64,000 nucleotides of DNA from Yersinia bercovieri ATCC 43970 (GCF_013282745.1 NZ_CP054044.1:4216001-4280000), one strand, 5' to 3'; shown: positions 19,490 to 29,811, numbered from the stretch's first letter. The notes: generated by a model from the sequence alone, not told the origin. Numbers and translations are program-made.

Positions 19490-19505
19490 GCGTACAGTTG
19501 TACGC
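19490..19505. promoter_or_regulatory. FabR-type operator upstream of fabB
   Basis: GCGTACA-GT-TGTACGC is a perfect inverted repeat (7-bp arms, 2-bp spacer) 50 nt upstream of the fabB start. It matches the form of the FabR (unsaturated fatty acid repressor) palindrome known at fabA and fabB of E. coli. Immediately beyond it, AAGTCCGATCAG (19511-19522) resembles the centre of a FadR site (GTCCGAC), fitting the known FadR activation of fabB, but this second match is weak. Confidence 0.7.
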
Positions 19506-19610
19506 CGAACAAGTCCGATCAGCGTAATATAGCCAGATAATTTTACAATTTGCACGCGGCGGGTCACATAGTTAGAATCGCCCCACCCCTTGAGATACGA
19601 GTCTTTTAAC

Positions 19611-21632
19611 GTGAGCCAAGCGCCAATCCAAACTGCAACATTAAGCTGGAATGAACAGGGTACACCTGTATCGGAACAGTTTGATGACATCTATTTTTCT
19701 AATGACGATGGGCTGGAAGAGACGCACTATGTTTTTCTCAAGGGCAACGGCTTTCCGGCACGTTTTGCCCAACACCCACGGGATAACTGCATTTTTGCTG
19801 AAACCGGCTTTGGTACTGGGTTGAATTTTCTGACATTATGGCGCGATTTTGCCCAATTTAAGCAGCAAAATCCCACCGCCAAACTTCAGCGTTTGCACTA
19901 TATCAGCTTCGAGAAATACCCCCTACAGATCGCCGATTTGGCGGCTGCCCATGCACGCTGGCCGGAACTGGCGACCTTTGCCGAACAGTTGCGAGCGCAA
20001 TGGCCCCTGCCCCTTGCTGGCTGCCACCGTATTTTGCTGGCTGAAGGGGCTATCACGCTGGATTTGTGGTTTGGTGATGTCAATACCTTGCTGCCACAGC
20101 GGGATGCCAGCTTGAATAATCAAGTGGATGTCTGGTTCCTCGACGGCTTCGCACCCGCCAAAAATCCTGATATGTGGAATGATACCCTGTTCAGTTCGAT
20201 GGCGCGTATGGCCAGATCGGGAGGCACTTTTGCCACTTTCACCGCCGCCGGATTTGTGCGCCGAGGGTTACAGCAGGCAGGATTTGAGGTCGCTAAAGTG
20301 AAAGGCTTCGGGCAAAAACGTGAAATGCTGACTGGCACCTTACCACAAAGCCTCGATACGCAATGCGCCCCTTGGTATCACCGCCCCTCTGCTGCCCATG
20401 GTGATGATATCGCAATTGTCGGCGGCGGGATTGTCACTGCATTAACCGCATTGGCTTTGCAGCGCCGTGGGGCGAAGGTCACACTCTATTGCGCCGATAC
20501 ACAACCGGCACAGGGGGCATCCGGTAACCGGCAAGGTGCGCTCTACCCGCTGCTGAATGGCAAAAATGATGCACTGGAGGCTTTTTTCACCAGCGCCTTT
20601 ACCTTTGCCCGCCGCCAATATGACCAATTGATTGAGCAAGGTATTCGTTTTGATCACCAGTGGTGCGGTGTTAGCCAATTAGCATTTGATGAAAAAAGCC
20701 GCGGCAAGATTGATAAGATGCTGCAAAGCCAGTGGCCGGAAGCTCTCGCCCAAGGGATGAACCGCGAACAACTCAGTGCGCTGGCCGGATTAGATTGCGC
20801 CCACGATGGCATACACTACCCTGCCGGTGGCTGGCTCTGCCCATCAGATCTCACCATCGCGCTCATAGCGCTGGGACAACAAAACGGCATGGTTTGCCAT
20901 TATCAGCATGAATTGCAGCAGTTAGCGCAGATTGATGGGCAGTGGCAGCTAACCTTTGCACAAGCCGCCAAACAGCATGCCACCGTGATTCTGGCAACCG
21001 GTCACCGCTTACCCGAGTGGGAACAAACTCGCCATCTGCCGCTCTCTGCCGTGCGCGGCCAGGTATCGCATATCCCCACCACGCCCGTACTCAGTCAGTT
21101 ACGGCAGGTTCTGTGCTATGACGGCTACCTAACACCTGTGAACCCCGCCAATCAGCATCACTGTATTGGGGCCAGTTATCAGCGCGGCGATGTCGCCACT
21201 GATTTTCGGGCTGACGAGCAGCAAGAGAACCGCGATCGACTCTTACGCTGCTTACCACAGGTGAGTTGGCCGCAACAGGTTGATATCAGTGATAATCAGG
21301 CCCGTTGTGGGGTGCGCTGTGCTATCCGTGACCATTTACCGATGGTCGGTGCGGTGCCGGAGTACGCCGCAACTCTGGCGCAGTATCAGGATCTGCCACG
21401 CAAAATTCAGCACGGTGATGAAATAGCCCCAGCCCCAGTGTGGCCGGAGTTATTTATGGTGGGTGCATTGGGGTCACGTGGTTTATGCAGTGCGCCACTG
21501 GTGGCTGAAATTCTGGCAGCACAGATATTTGGCGAGCCGCTACCACTGGATGCCTCTACCCTGGCGGCACTGAATCCTAACCGCTTCTGGATTCGAAAAT
21601 TACTGAAAGGCAGACCGGTGCAACAGAGCTAA
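19611..21632 (+). CDS. mnmC: tRNA 5-methylaminomethyl-2-thiouridine biosynthesis bifunctional protein MnmC
   Basis: A two-domain enzyme finishing the mnm5s2U34 wobble modification. The N-terminal SAM-dependent methyltransferase (about 1-240) shows [13 protein letters not shown] and [16 protein letters not shown]. The C-terminal FAD-dependent oxidoreductase (from about 265) shows [24 protein letters not shown] and [16 protein letters not shown]. The oxidase domain removes the carboxymethyl group and the methyltransferase then methylates. I chose GTG 19611 ([16 protein letters not shown] follows), giving 673 residues; a TTG at 19590 is less likely. It is divergent from fabB with 171 nt between them. 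Confidence 0.95.
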   Translation: MSQAPIQTATLSWNEQGTPVSEQFDDIYFSNDDGLEETHYVFLKGNGFPARFAQHPRDNCIFAETGFGTGLNFLTLWRDFAQFKQQNPTAKLQRLHYISFEKYPLQIADLAAAHARWPELATFAEQLRAQWPLPLAGCHRILLAEGAITLDLWFGDVNTLLPQRDASLNNQVDVWFLDGFAPAKNPDMWNDTLFSSMARMARSGGTFATFTAAGFVRRGLQQAGFEVAKVKGFGQKREMLTGTLPQSLDTQCAPWYHRPSAAHGDDIAIVGGGIVTALTALALQRRGAKVTLYCADTQPAQGASGNRQGALYPLLNGKNDALEAFFTSAFTFARRQYDQLIEQGIRFDHQWCGVSQLAFDEKSRGKIDKMLQSQWPEALAQGMNREQLSALAGLDCAHDGIHYPAGGWLCPSDLTIALIALGQQNGMVCHYQHELQQLAQIDGQWQLTFAQAAKQHATVILATGHRLPEWEQTRHLPLSAVRGQVSHIPTTPVLSQLRQVLCYDGYLTPVNPANQHHCIGASYQRGDVATDFRADEQQENRDRLLRCLPQVSWPQQVDISDNQARCGVRCAIRDHLPMVGAVPEYAATLAQYQDLPRKIQHGDEIAPAPVWPELFMVGALGSRGLCSAPLVAEILAAQIFGEPLPLDASTLAALNPNRFWIRKLLKGRPVQQS

Positions 21633-21656
21633 ACCCTGCTATTTCAGGGCCAAAGG

Positions 21657-21932
21657 TTATTTAATAGCCTGTTCCAGCAAACGATCCCACAATCCCAGCA
21701 CCAAAACCTGATCCGGTGGCGATAACTCACCGGCTTTGATGGCTTTTTCCAAACTGGCTTGCACGCGGGCATGTAACTGCTCGGCGGTGTGTTCACCGAA
21801 CTCTTCCGACTCCGCCACCGCTAACGTCAGATGACCGCGCAGGTAACCACCGGCAAATAAATCATCATCACTGGCGTGCTCTACCATGTCATCTATCTGC
21901 GCCAAGATGTGTGTTTCAAACTCTGCGATCAT
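21657..21932 (-). CDS. yfcL: YfcL family protein
   Basis: A 91-residue acidic soluble protein ([16 protein letters not shown]...) matching the YfcL family in size and neighbourhood between mnmC and epmC. No function is known. The ATG at 21932 has GGATAAGAG upstream; the preceding GTG at 21935 is less well placed. It lies 27 nt after the epmC stop, probably in one operon with epmC. Confidence 0.82.
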   Translation of the reverse strand: MIAEFETHILAQIDDMVEHASDDDLFAGGYLRGHLTLAVAESEEFGEHTAEQLHARVQASLEKAIKAGELSPPDQVLVLGLWDRLLEQAIK

Positions 21933-21962
21933 CACTCTTATCCTAATTATATCAATCTGTTA

Positions 21963-22505
21963 TTAAACTAAATCTTCCGGGTAGGGAAATAGTTCTGGGG
22001 TCAACGGCGGTGTATTGTAAAACGATTGTAACGCCTGAATAAAGCCTGCAGGTCGTGGGGATACTCCGTTTTCCAGATGCCATAGCACCTGTTCGCGCAC
22101 TTTACGCTGGAATGTGATTCGATCCGGCTCACAATCCCCGTTCAGATTGTCGCAACTGACATTGAAAGGGAAACCAGCCGCTACACAAAACATCCACTCC
22201 AGTGCCTGCGGCTTTATCTCTACCACTTCAAATTGGCTCTGGGTTAACGCATCGCGCCCATCCGGGCAGTACCAATAGCCAAAATCCACAAGCTTGCGCC
22301 GCTCTTCGCCGGCAATACACCAATGGGAGATTTCATGCATCGCGCTGGAGTAATAGCCGTGGGCGAAAACCACCCGATGGTAAGGGAGTTGGTCGTCGGC
22401 GGGCAGGTAGATAGGTTCATCCTCCCCTTTGACCAATCGCGTATTAAATGAGTCACTAAAGCTGGCATTAAAAACGTCGATCAACTGCTGATAATGATGG
22501 GTCAT
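21963..22505 (-). CDS. epmC: Elongation factor P hydroxylase EpmC (YfcM)
   Basis: A 180-residue protein that hydroxylates the beta-lysyl-lysine modification of elongation factor P in E. coli, the last of the EpmA/B/C steps. The metal-binding HExxH-like motif is seen in SAMHEISHWCIAGEERR (about residue 55), followed by DFGYWYCPDGRD. Neighbours yfcL and yfcA are conserved. Confidence 0.9.
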   Translation of the reverse strand: MTHHYQQLIDVFNASFSDSFNTRLVKGEDEPIYLPADDQLPYHRVVFAHGYYSSAMHEISHWCIAGEERRKLVDFGYWYCPDGRDALTQSQFEVVEIKPQALEWMFCVAAGFPFNVSCDNLNGDCEPDRITFQRKVREQVLWHLENGVSPRPAGFIQALQSFYNTPPLTPELFPYPEDLV

Positions 22506-22570
22506 GCTTGAGTCCGTAAGAGCGGTATCGCGAACGACATCAGGTTATCCCTGATAGTTGATACCTTAAG

Positions 22571-23377
22571 TTAAGCGAAAACGTGTAATCCCAGCCAGGA
22601 GGAGATCTCGGCACCGTGGCTGTCGTACAGCAGCTTGCAGCTCATGACGAATGACACCACGACAATCATTGGGCGAATTAATTTCTGCCCTTTCGTCAGC
22701 ACCATATGCGCCCCCAGACGCGCCCCCAGCACCTGCCCGACCAACATCACCAGCCCAATACTCCACACCACTTTGCCGCCGACAATAAAGAAAGTCAGGC
22801 CGCCCAAATTAGAGGTGAAATTCAGGATTTTGGCATGGGCGGTGGATTTCGCCAGATTGAAACCGCACAAGGTGACAAAGGCCAGTGCATAGAAAGAACC
22901 CGCGCCGGGGCCAAAGAAACCGTCGTAAAAACCGACCCCACCACCGGCTATCAGGGCAAAGGGCAGTGCAGACAAACGGCGCTTTTGGTCAAATTCGCCG
23001 AGCTTAGGGGTCACCAGAAAATAGACGCCGATACCTATCACCAGCAACGGCAAAATTTGCCGCAGAATATCCGCCCGCATATGCTGAACCAAAATCGCGC
23101 CCAGCATCGAACCGACCAGAGTCAGTACAATGGTCAGCTTTTGATCCTTTAGATTAACCGCGCCACGGCGGATAAAATAGAGGCTGGCGGAGAACGACCC
23201 GCCAACAGATTGCAATTTGTTGGTCGCCAAGGCCTGCGCCGGGGGTAAGCCCACCGCTAACAGCGCCGGGACAGTGAGTAAACCGCCGCCACCCGCGATG
23301 GAATCAATAAATCCGGCCAATAACGCAACTACAAACAATATCCCCAGAACCGCAGGACCAAGGGTAAACCAATCCAT
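22571..23377 (-). CDS. yfcA: TSUP-family membrane transporter YfcA
   Basis: A 268-residue multi-pass protein of the TauE/SafE (TSUP) family. It shows the conserved GFIDSIAGGGGLLTVPALL near residue 22, with the repeat-mate segment YDGFFGPGAGSFYALAF near residue 155. Family members export sulfonates, sulfite or related organic anions, but the substrate of YfcA is not known. It ends the aroC-mepA-yfcA run and starts 3 nt after the mepA stop. Confidence 0.9.
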   Translation of the reverse strand: MDWFTLGPAVLGILFVVALLAGFIDSIAGGGGLLTVPALLAVGLPPAQALATNKLQSVGGSFSASLYFIRRGAVNLKDQKLTIVLTLVGSMLGAILVQHMRADILRQILPLLVIGIGVYFLVTPKLGEFDQKRRLSALPFALIAGGGVGFYDGFFGPGAGSFYALAFVTLCGFNLAKSTAHAKILNFTSNLGGLTFFIVGGKVVWSIGLVMLVGQVLGARLGAHMVLTKGQKLIRPMIVVVSFVMSCKLLYDSHGAEISSWLGLHVFA

Positions 23378-23380
23378 GAT

Positions 23381-24226
23381 TTATTCCGTAGCAAAATGGT
23401 TGTCCAGCAACGCCTGACATGAAGGCGGCAGTGGTGGTGGTAGGGTTTTACCCGGTTTAGCACTTGGCTGATGAGGCTGGAACCAGCTCTCCAGCTCGGC
23501 ACCGCAGCCATCACCCGCTGGCGGTGTCTCTTGATCCAGGCACTCCAGGCTATCGGCTGGACAGCGCAAACGCACGTGCATATGAGCACGGTGACCAAAC
23601 CACGGGCGCACTTTATGCAGCCAATGGCGATCCGTGCCCGCATCCAGACAGAGCTGTTTTTTAATCGCTGGATTGACGAAAATGCGGGTCACTTCACTAT
23701 CGTTAGCCGCTAGTTTAATCAAATTTTCAACTTGTGGCTGCCAAAGTGCTGGCACCACCCCTTTACCGTCCGCGGCAACCAAATCAATAGGTTGCGGTTT
23801 TAGCAACTGCTGTTGGTTCCAGCGCTGTGGTGGCAACTGTAACCAGATGTCGACATCCAGACCTGACTGATGACTGGCATGACCGCTGCTAAAACGCCCA
23901 CCTGCGGGCATCGCCATATCACCAATCAACACCGTACCAAGCTGATTTTTCTGAGCTTTATCACTTAGACGGTGAATAAAGTTCAATAGATCAGGATGGC
24001 CAAAATAGCGGCGCTGATCCGGGCGCATCACCTGATAATCTGCCGATTGAAGCGGCAAAGGCATGGCACCAATCACGCAGCCATTGGCAAAACCCCCAAT
24101 CGACTGTGGCGATCCCAGCACCGGATTCACTATCTGTTGCCACGGCGTCGCAGCCATGACTGGGGCTGTTGCGCCCAGCAACACTATGCCGGCAAGTGCC
24201 ACCGCACTCGCAATCCATCTGTTCAT
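23381..24226 (-). CDS. mepA: Penicillin-insensitive murein endopeptidase MepA
   Basis: A 281-residue periplasmic peptidase with a signal peptide (about 1-25, ATAPVMAA). The LAS-type zinc site is visible: [17 protein letters not shown] near residue 115 (His and Asp ligands) and HMHVRLRCP near 210. It cleaves D-Ala-meso-DAP cross-links in peptidoglycan and is insensitive to penicillin. It starts 5 nt after the aroC stop, as in E. coli. Confidence 0.95.
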   Translation of the reverse strand: MNRWIASAVALAGIVLLGATAPVMAATPWQQIVNPVLGSPQSIGGFANGCVIGAMPLPLQSADYQVMRPDQRRYFGHPDLLNFIHRLSDKAQKNQLGTVLIGDMAMPAGGRFSSGHASHQSGLDVDIWLQLPPQRWNQQQLLKPQPIDLVAADGKGVVPALWQPQVENLIKLAANDSEVTRIFVNPAIKKQLCLDAGTDRHWLHKVRPWFGHRAHMHVRLRCPADSLECLDQETPPAGDGCGAELESWFQPHQPSAKPGKTLPPPLPPSCQALLDNHFATE

Positions 24227-24231
24227 TGTGC

Positions 24232-25317
24232 CTACCAGCGCGGAACGTCTGAAACCACATCACCACACTGGGCACGCTGGCGCAGCAGGTGATCCATTAG
24301 CACAATTGCCATCATCGCTTCAGCAATCGGGACCGCACGGATGCCGACGCAAGGGTCATGGCGACCACGAGTGACCATCTCCACCGCTTCCCCCTGCCGG
24401 TTAATGGTTTGCCCCGGAACCATAATACTGGACGTAGGTTTCAAAGCGATATGCGCCACGACTGGCTGGCCGCTGCTGATACCGCCCAGAATGCCGCCAG
24501 CATGGTTGCTCTGGAAACCTTGCGGCGTAATTTCATCACGATTTTCGCTACCACGCTTGGTCACCACCGCAAAACCATCGCCAATTTCCACCCCTTTCAC
24601 CGCATTGATACTCATCAGCGCATGGGCCAGATCCGCATCCAAACGATCAAAAACCGGCTCGCCCAAACCGACTGGCACCTGTTCAGCCACCACAGTGATT
24701 TTGGCACCGATCGAGTCGCCCGCTTTTTTCAGCTCGCGCATCAGCGCATCCAGCGGCTCCAATTTACTGGCATCCGGGCAGAAGAACGGATTCTGCTCGA
24801 CCAAATCCCAATCAATCAAATCACAGCTGATATCGCCAATTTGTGCCAAATAACCCCGCACCTGCACACCAAATTTCTGCGCCAGATACTTTTTAGCAAT
24901 GGCACCGGCAGCAACGCGCATCGCCGTTTCACGGGCGGAAGAGCGGCCACCACCACGGTAGTCGCGCACCCCGTATTTCTGTTCATAGGTGTAGTCAGCG
25001 TGGCCTGGGCGAAACACGTCTTTAATCGCGCTGTAATCTTGCGAACGCTGATCGGTATTCTCAATCATCAACCCGATACTGGTCCCGGTGGTTAGCCCCT
25101 CGAACACACCAGATAAAATACGCACCGCATCCGGCTCGCGGCGTTGGGTGGTATAGCGTGAAGTGCCCGGACGACGTCGGTCGAGATCCAACTGAATATC
25201 GGCCTCGGTGATGGGAATACCCGGCGGAACACCATCGATAATACATCCCAAGGCGATGCCGTGAGACTCACCAAAAGTGGTGACGCGGAAAAATTGCCCA
25301 ATACTGTTCCCAGCCAT
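24232..25317 (-). CDS. aroC: Chorismate synthase AroC
   Basis: A 361-residue FMN-dependent lyase that converts 5-enolpyruvylshikimate 3-phosphate to chorismate, the last common step to aromatic amino acids. Signature stretches present are [34 protein letters not shown] and [17 protein letters not shown]. The ATG at 25317 ([12 protein letters not shown]) follows AAGGAG at good distance; the GTG just before it is disfavoured. It heads the aroC-mepA-yfcA run. Confidence 0.97.
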   Translation of the reverse strand: MAGNSIGQFFRVTTFGESHGIALGCIIDGVPPGIPITEADIQLDLDRRRPGTSRYTTQRREPDAVRILSGVFEGLTTGTSIGLMIENTDQRSQDYSAIKDVFRPGHADYTYEQKYGVRDYRGGGRSSARETAMRVAAGAIAKKYLAQKFGVQVRGYLAQIGDISCDLIDWDLVEQNPFFCPDASKLEPLDALMRELKKAGDSIGAKITVVAEQVPVGLGEPVFDRLDADLAHALMSINAVKGVEIGDGFAVVTKRGSENRDEITPQGFQSNHAGGILGGISSGQPVVAHIALKPTSSIMVPGQTINRQGEAVEMVTRGRHDPCVGIRAVPIAEAMMAIVLMDHLLRQRAQCGDVVSDVPRW

Positions 25318-25363
25318 CACGGCTCCTTACCCTTTAGTGATAAATAAATTACTCATAATTAAT

Positions 25364-25392
25364 CTGCCAGCACAATATCATCGTGCTGGCAG
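25364..25392 (-). terminator. Probable terminator between prmB and aroC
   Basis: CTGCCAGCAC (25364-25373) pairs perfectly with GTGCTGGCAG (25383-25392) across a 9-base loop, 20 nt past the prmB stop. On the reverse strand it is followed by ATTAATTAT, a weak U-rich tail, so termination may be partial. Confidence 0.6.
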
Positions 25393-25412
25393 AGGTTATA
25401 AGTGGCGCTTAA

Positions 25413-26345
25413 TTAATCGCGATACATGCTGAAATGTGGTGCGCAGTCAATCAGTTGCTGTTTGGTCAGCATAAAGACGCCATCACCACCGTTGTCAAAT
25501 TCCAGCCAGGTGAACGGCACATCTGGATATTGATCCATCAAATGCACCATGCTGTTGCCCACTTCACAAATCAGCACGCCATCATCTTGCAAGAAGTCTG
25601 GCGCACAGGCCAGAATTCGGCGGGCCAGTTTCAGGCCATCACTGCCCGCAGCCAGCCCTAACTCAGGCTCGAAGCGGAACTCCTGTGGCAAATCGGCCAT
25701 ATCTTCAGCATCAACATATGGCGGGTTCGTTACAATCAAGTCATATTTGATCGGCGGCAAGTCGCGGAACAGATCCGAGCGAATTGGCGTGACCTGGTGC
25801 TCCATCGAATGCTGCTCAATATTGTGCTCAGTCACCGCCAATACGTCGTTGGAGATATCAACCGCATCCACTTCAGCTTCAGGGAAAGCATAAGCACAGG
25901 CAATAGCAATACAGCCGCTACCGGTACACATATCGAGAATATGTTTAGGTTGATGGCGAATCAGCCCATCAAAGCGGTTATTGATTAACTCACCAATCGG
26001 TGAGCGAGGCACCAACACGCGCTCATCAACATAATATTCCATGTCACAGAACCAGGCTTTATTGGTCAGGTAAGCCACCGGGATACGCTCGTTGACCCGG
26101 CGGATAACCCGCTCAACAATGCGGTGACGCTCGCTGGAGGTCAGACGCGCACTGCGCATATCTTCTGGAATATCAATCGGTAAAAACAGGCTTGGGAAAA
26201 CCAGTTGCACCGCTTCGTCCCACGGATTATCAGTACCGTGACCATAAAAAATATTGGCGGCATTAAACCGGCTGACTGCCCAGCGCAGCATATCTTGAAT
26301 GGTGTGCAGCTCATTTACTGCTTCATCGACGAAAATCTTGTCCAA
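25413..26345 (-). CDS. prmB: Ribosomal protein uL3 (L3) glutamine methyltransferase PrmB
   Basis: A 310-residue SAM-dependent N5-glutamine methyltransferase acting on L3 during 50S assembly. It shows the SAM-binding [18 protein letters not shown] and the catalytic NPPY motif ([15 protein letters not shown]). I set the start at a TTG codon (26345): GGAG lies seven bases upstream and the product then opens (M)[12 protein letters not shown], as in the E. coli protein. The longer reading from 26411 adds 22 residues with no family similarity. Confidence 0.94.
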   Translation of the reverse strand: MDKIFVDEAVNELHTIQDMLRWAVSRFNAANIFYGHGTDNPWDEAVQLVFPSLFLPIDIPEDMRSARLTSSERHRIVERVIRRVNERIPVAYLTNKAWFCDMEYYVDERVLVPRSPIGELINNRFDGLIRHQPKHILDMCTGSGCIAIACAYAFPEAEVDAVDISNDVLAVTEHNIEQHSMEHQVTPIRSDLFRDLPPIKYDLIVTNPPYVDAEDMADLPQEFRFEPELGLAAGSDGLKLARRILACAPDFLQDDGVLICEVGNSMVHLMDQYPDVPFTWLEFDNGGDGVFMLTKQQLIDCAPHFSMYRD

Positions 26346-26551
26346 GGTTATCTCCAACTGGTGCGTAAAATCATGATCTATGCCCCTAGTTTGCCATGAA
26401 GCCCGCGACAAATCAGCAGCAATACATCAGTAGAATGATAACCGAATAATGAAGAACGCATTAAAGTCGCCACTCAGGCCAGATTTTTATTTAGGCAGAT
26501 GGCCATCAACAGGTAAACTGGGAACAATTGCAACATGCCAATGAACTAATA

Positions 26552-27082
26552 ATGAAAAACAAATATCACCTGACAACCGATGAACTACAGCTTTTTAAAG
26601 AGTCGATAGCCGGGGCAAAGAAGCTGAAGCAAGATACCATCCTCCACCGTGAGCCGCCTAAATTGGGTAAGAAAATCGCCCCTGAGCGATTACTCCAGGA
26701 GCAGGTTGATGCTAGCTATTATTTCTCTGATGAATTCCAGCCGCAGCTGGATATGGAAGGCCCGACACGTTATGTGCGGCCAGGTGTCGACCATTTTGAA
26801 GTTAAAAAATTGCGGCGTGGCGATTACTCACCCGATATGTTTTTGGATTTACACGGATTAACTCAGAAACAGGCCAAACAAGAGCTAGGTGCCTTGATTG
26901 CCGCCTGCAAACGCGAGCATGTGCATTGCGCCTGCATTATGCATGGTCATGGTAAGCATGTCCTGAAACAGCAAACCCCGTTATGGCTGGCGCAGCATCC
27001 CGATGTGTTGGCATTCCATCAAGCCCCTAAAGAGTGGGGGGGAACCGCTGCACTGTTGGTGTTAATTGAGTTAGCTGAATAA
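26552..27082 (+). CDS. smrB: Ribosome-rescue endonuclease SmrB
   Basis: A 176-residue protein with a C-terminal Smr domain: [18 protein letters not shown] at about 108-125 and [17 protein letters not shown] near 138-154, where the DLHG and HGHG motifs provide the nuclease site. SmrB is recruited to collided ribosomes and cleaves the mRNA between them. I start at ATG 26552 ([15 protein letters not shown]) by comparison with E. coli SmrB; an upstream TTG (26528) is unlikely. It is divergent from prmB. Confidence 0.93.
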   Translation: MKNKYHLTTDELQLFKESIAGAKKLKQDTILHREPPKLGKKIAPERLLQEQVDASYYFSDEFQPQLDMEGPTRYVRPGVDHFEVKKLRRGDYSPDMFLDLHGLTQKQAKQELGALIAACKREHVHCACIMHGHGKHVLKQQTPLWLAQHPDVLAFHQAPKEWGGTAALLVLIELAE

Positions 27083-27228
27083 TTGAGATTTATTTTTGCA
27101 TTTTAGGCTATAACTATTTTTATTACAGCCACTTAGTTCTGCTTAGTGTTACGAGATTATCTCTGTTCAATGATCTAATTTGAATGCGAAGTTACTCGTA
27201 TTTCTAACCTTACTAAGGAGTTATCAAC

Positions 27229-29766
27229 ATGATGGAAAATAGCCCTATATCAACCCAAAAGATTAATCTAGACGGGGTACCAAACGCCAACGGCGGTATG
27301 AATTACAATTATCATCCAACTGATGGTAACAAAGAGATCAAACTCCCCTCCGGATCTCACAATAATACCCTAATATTGGGTGCTGGCATCACGCCTGATA
27401 AGCTGCACTTCGAAAACATTGGTACGGAACGCTCCCCTACAATAAAAATCACCTTTAACGGTAACCGTTCCGGTGACTACCTGATTATTAATCAGAGCCA
27501 TGACTTGAGGTTACCAAGATTTGGCTTGCCGATGAATCCAAGATTTGGCTCGCAGACAAATATAGAGGTGGGTGGTGTAAGTCTGCCAATACCGAATATC
27601 CATACAGCATTGCGCCAAAATCTGCAGCCCCTATTCCCAGATTCGCTCCCCCGAGGTTCTACAAACAATACTGAAGGCAAAAATAGTTATACTTTTAATT
27701 TGGGCGATGGTGGCAGAATGATGACGCTCCCCTTAGGATCTGACAATAATACCCTAATATTTGGTGCTGGCATCACGCCTGATATGCTGCACTTTGAAAA
27801 CATTAGCACCTCCACTTTCTACCCCAAAACGAAAATCACCGTTAAAAATAGCCCTTCCGGCGACCACCTGATTATTAATGAAAGCTATAGCTCGAAAGCC
27901 TATTTTCATAACCCACTGAAAAATATAGAGATAGGAGGTGTAAGTCTGCAAATGCAGGATATCCATACAGCATTACGCCAAAATTTACAGCCCGAATTTC
28001 CCAATTTGATCCCCCTGGATTTTACAAAAATCGGCAAAGATGAATATAGTTATACTTTTAATTTGGGTGATGGTGCCAGAGAGTTAAACCTCACTCCCCA
28101 ATCTCGCCATAATACCCTAATATTGGGTGCTGGCATCACGACTGATAAGCTGCACTTCGAATACATTGGCACGAAACATTACCCTAAAATAAAAATCACC
28201 TTTAACGGTAACCGTTCCGGTGACTACCTGGTTATTAATGAAAGCCTTGGCTCGGAATCCACAACGCGTAACTTGCTGAGAAATATAAAGGTGGATGGTG
28301 TAAGTCTGCCAATGCGGAGTATCCATACAGCATTGCGCCAAAATCTGCAGCCCCTATTCCCAGATTCGCCCCCCCGAGGTTTGACAAAAAACACCAAGGG
28401 AGAGAATAGTTATACTTTTAATTTGGGCGATGGCGGCAGAATGATCACGCTCATCCCCGGAACTCGTAATAATACCCTAATATTTGGTGCTGGCATCACG
28501 CCTGATATGCTGCACTTTGAAAGCATTGGCAGCGTTGTATATCCCAAAACGAAAATCACCCTTAAAAATAGCCCTTCCGGCGACCATCTGATTATTAATG
28601 AAAGCCATAACTCGAAAGCCTATTTTTATAACTCACTGAAAAATATAGAGGTAGGGGGTGTAAATCTGCCAATGCAGGATATCCATACAGCATTACGCCA
28701 AAATTTACAGCCCAAATTTCCAAATTTGATCCCCCTGGATGTTACAAAAATCGGCAAAGATGAATATAGTTATACTTTTAATTTGGGCGATGGTGCCAGA
28801 GAGTTAAACCTCACTCCCCAATCTCGCCATAATACCCTAATATTGGATGCTCGCATCACGCCTGATAAGCTGCACTTCGAAAGAGTTGTCACCGATTCAC
28901 TCCTTAAAACGAAAATCACCTTTAACGGTAACCGTTCCGGTGACTGCTTGATTATTAATGAAAGCCTTGGCTCGGAATCCACAACGCGTAACTTGCTGAG
29001 AAATATAAAGGTGGGTGGTGTGAAACTGCCAATGCGGAGTATCTATGCAGCATTGCGCCAAAATCTACAGCCCCTATTCCCAGATTCGCCCCCCCGAGGT
29101 TTGACAAAAAACACCAAGGGAGAGAATAGTTATACTTTTAATTTGGGCGATGGTGGCAGACTGATAAAGCTCCCCTCCGGATCTCACCATAATACCCTAA
29201 CATTGGGTGCTGGCATCACGCTTGATAAGCTGCACTTCGAAAGCATTGGCAGCGTTGTACGTCCTAAAACGAAAATCACCGTTAAAAATAGCCCTTCCGG
29301 CGACTACCTGGTTATTAATGAAAACCTTAAATCAACATCCTCAGGTTGTAACTCACTGAAAAATATTGAAGTGAATGGCCAAATTTTGGTAATGGCGGAT
29401 ATCCGCAAGGATCTGGGACAAGGGCTACAACCCACATTCCCTGATAAAAACGCCACCGCCAAAGAGGCAACCAATATAACGACAGGGATGGATGCCGATG
29501 ACGGCAATATCTTCAGAGACAACAAAGGTAACGGTGATAAGCTACTAAATTTCAATGAGTTTAGCAGAGTGGAAGGGGTAAAAAATACGTTGAAAGAAGA
29601 AAGCACTACAAAACAAAATGCTCATATATCCCCTGAGCTTACTCCCACCACCTCAGATGCAATAGCATCATTCGGTGCTGAAAATGAACTGCAATCAACT
29701 TCCTGCTATGGCAATCCAGCAGTAACCGTCAGGTCGGTGGTACCTTTGATTACCGCTGGAGTTTAG
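27229..29766 (+). CDS. Unassigned large protein of six ~120-residue RTX-associated-like repeats
   Basis: An 845-residue protein that I cannot match to a characterised protein. After a short polar start come six repeats beginning near residues 27, 153, 274, 394, 514 and 634. Each holds SYTFNLGDGG...NTLILGAGIT.DKLHFE, KITFNGNRSGDYLIINES, a NIEVGGVSLPM strand and IHTALRQNLQPLFPD. The order GDG-L.LGAGIT.D.L-SGD.LIIN-I.V.G resembles the haemolysin-type calcium-binding-related domain that accompanies RTX repeats, but no GGxGxDxLx nonapeptide is present. Residues 764-778 (DNKGNGDKLLNFNEF) are EF-hand-like. No signal peptide or membrane helix is seen. AAGGAG lies 9 nt upstream. The DNA is more AT-rich than its neighbours and interrupts the smrB-sixA order of E. 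coli, suggesting acquisition. Secretion by a type I system is possible but no such genes are adjacent. Confidence 0.85.
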   Translation: MMENSPISTQKINLDGVPNANGGMNYNYHPTDGNKEIKLPSGSHNNTLILGAGITPDKLHFENIGTERSPTIKITFNGNRSGDYLIINQSHDLRLPRFGLPMNPRFGSQTNIEVGGVSLPIPNIHTALRQNLQPLFPDSLPRGSTNNTEGKNSYTFNLGDGGRMMTLPLGSDNNTLIFGAGITPDMLHFENISTSTFYPKTKITVKNSPSGDHLIINESYSSKAYFHNPLKNIEIGGVSLQMQDIHTALRQNLQPEFPNLIPLDFTKIGKDEYSYTFNLGDGARELNLTPQSRHNTLILGAGITTDKLHFEYIGTKHYPKIKITFNGNRSGDYLVINESLGSESTTRNLLRNIKVDGVSLPMRSIHTALRQNLQPLFPDSPPRGLTKNTKGENSYTFNLGDGGRMITLIPGTRNNTLIFGAGITPDMLHFESIGSVVYPKTKITLKNSPSGDHLIINESHNSKAYFYNSLKNIEVGGVNLPMQDIHTALRQNLQPKFPNLIPLDVTKIGKDEYSYTFNLGDGARELNLTPQSRHNTLILDARITPDKLHFERVVTDSLLKTKITFNGNRSGDCLIINESLGSESTTRNLLRNIKVGGVKLPMRSIYAALRQNLQPLFPDSPPRGLTKNTKGENSYTFNLGDGGRLIKLPSGSHHNTLTLGAGITLDKLHFESIGSVVRPKTKITVKNSPSGDYLVINENLKSTSSGCNSLKNIEVNGQILVMADIRKDLGQGLQPTFPDKNATAKEATNITTGMDADDGNIFRDNKGNGDKLLNFNEFSRVEGVKNTLKEESTTKQNAHISPELTPTTSDAIASFGAENELQSTSCYGNPAVTVRSVVPLITAGV
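27685..29480. repeat. Tandem 360-bp coding repeats with 720-bp A-B higher order
   Basis: The codons for SYTFNLGDG recur at 27685, 28048, 28408, 28768 and 29128 (steps 363, 360, 360, 360). Units 2 and 4 share one set of variants (NSPSGDHLIINES, KIGKDEY) and units 3 and 5 another (NGNRSGDYL, SLGSESTTRNLLRN). A 720-bp pair was therefore duplicated after the single units had diverged. Units 1 and 6 are the most different. Confidence 0.9.
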
Positions 29767-29811
29767 ACTTAATCAGTCTTCGTAAGGCTCTCCAGTATCA
29801 TCAATAAATAT

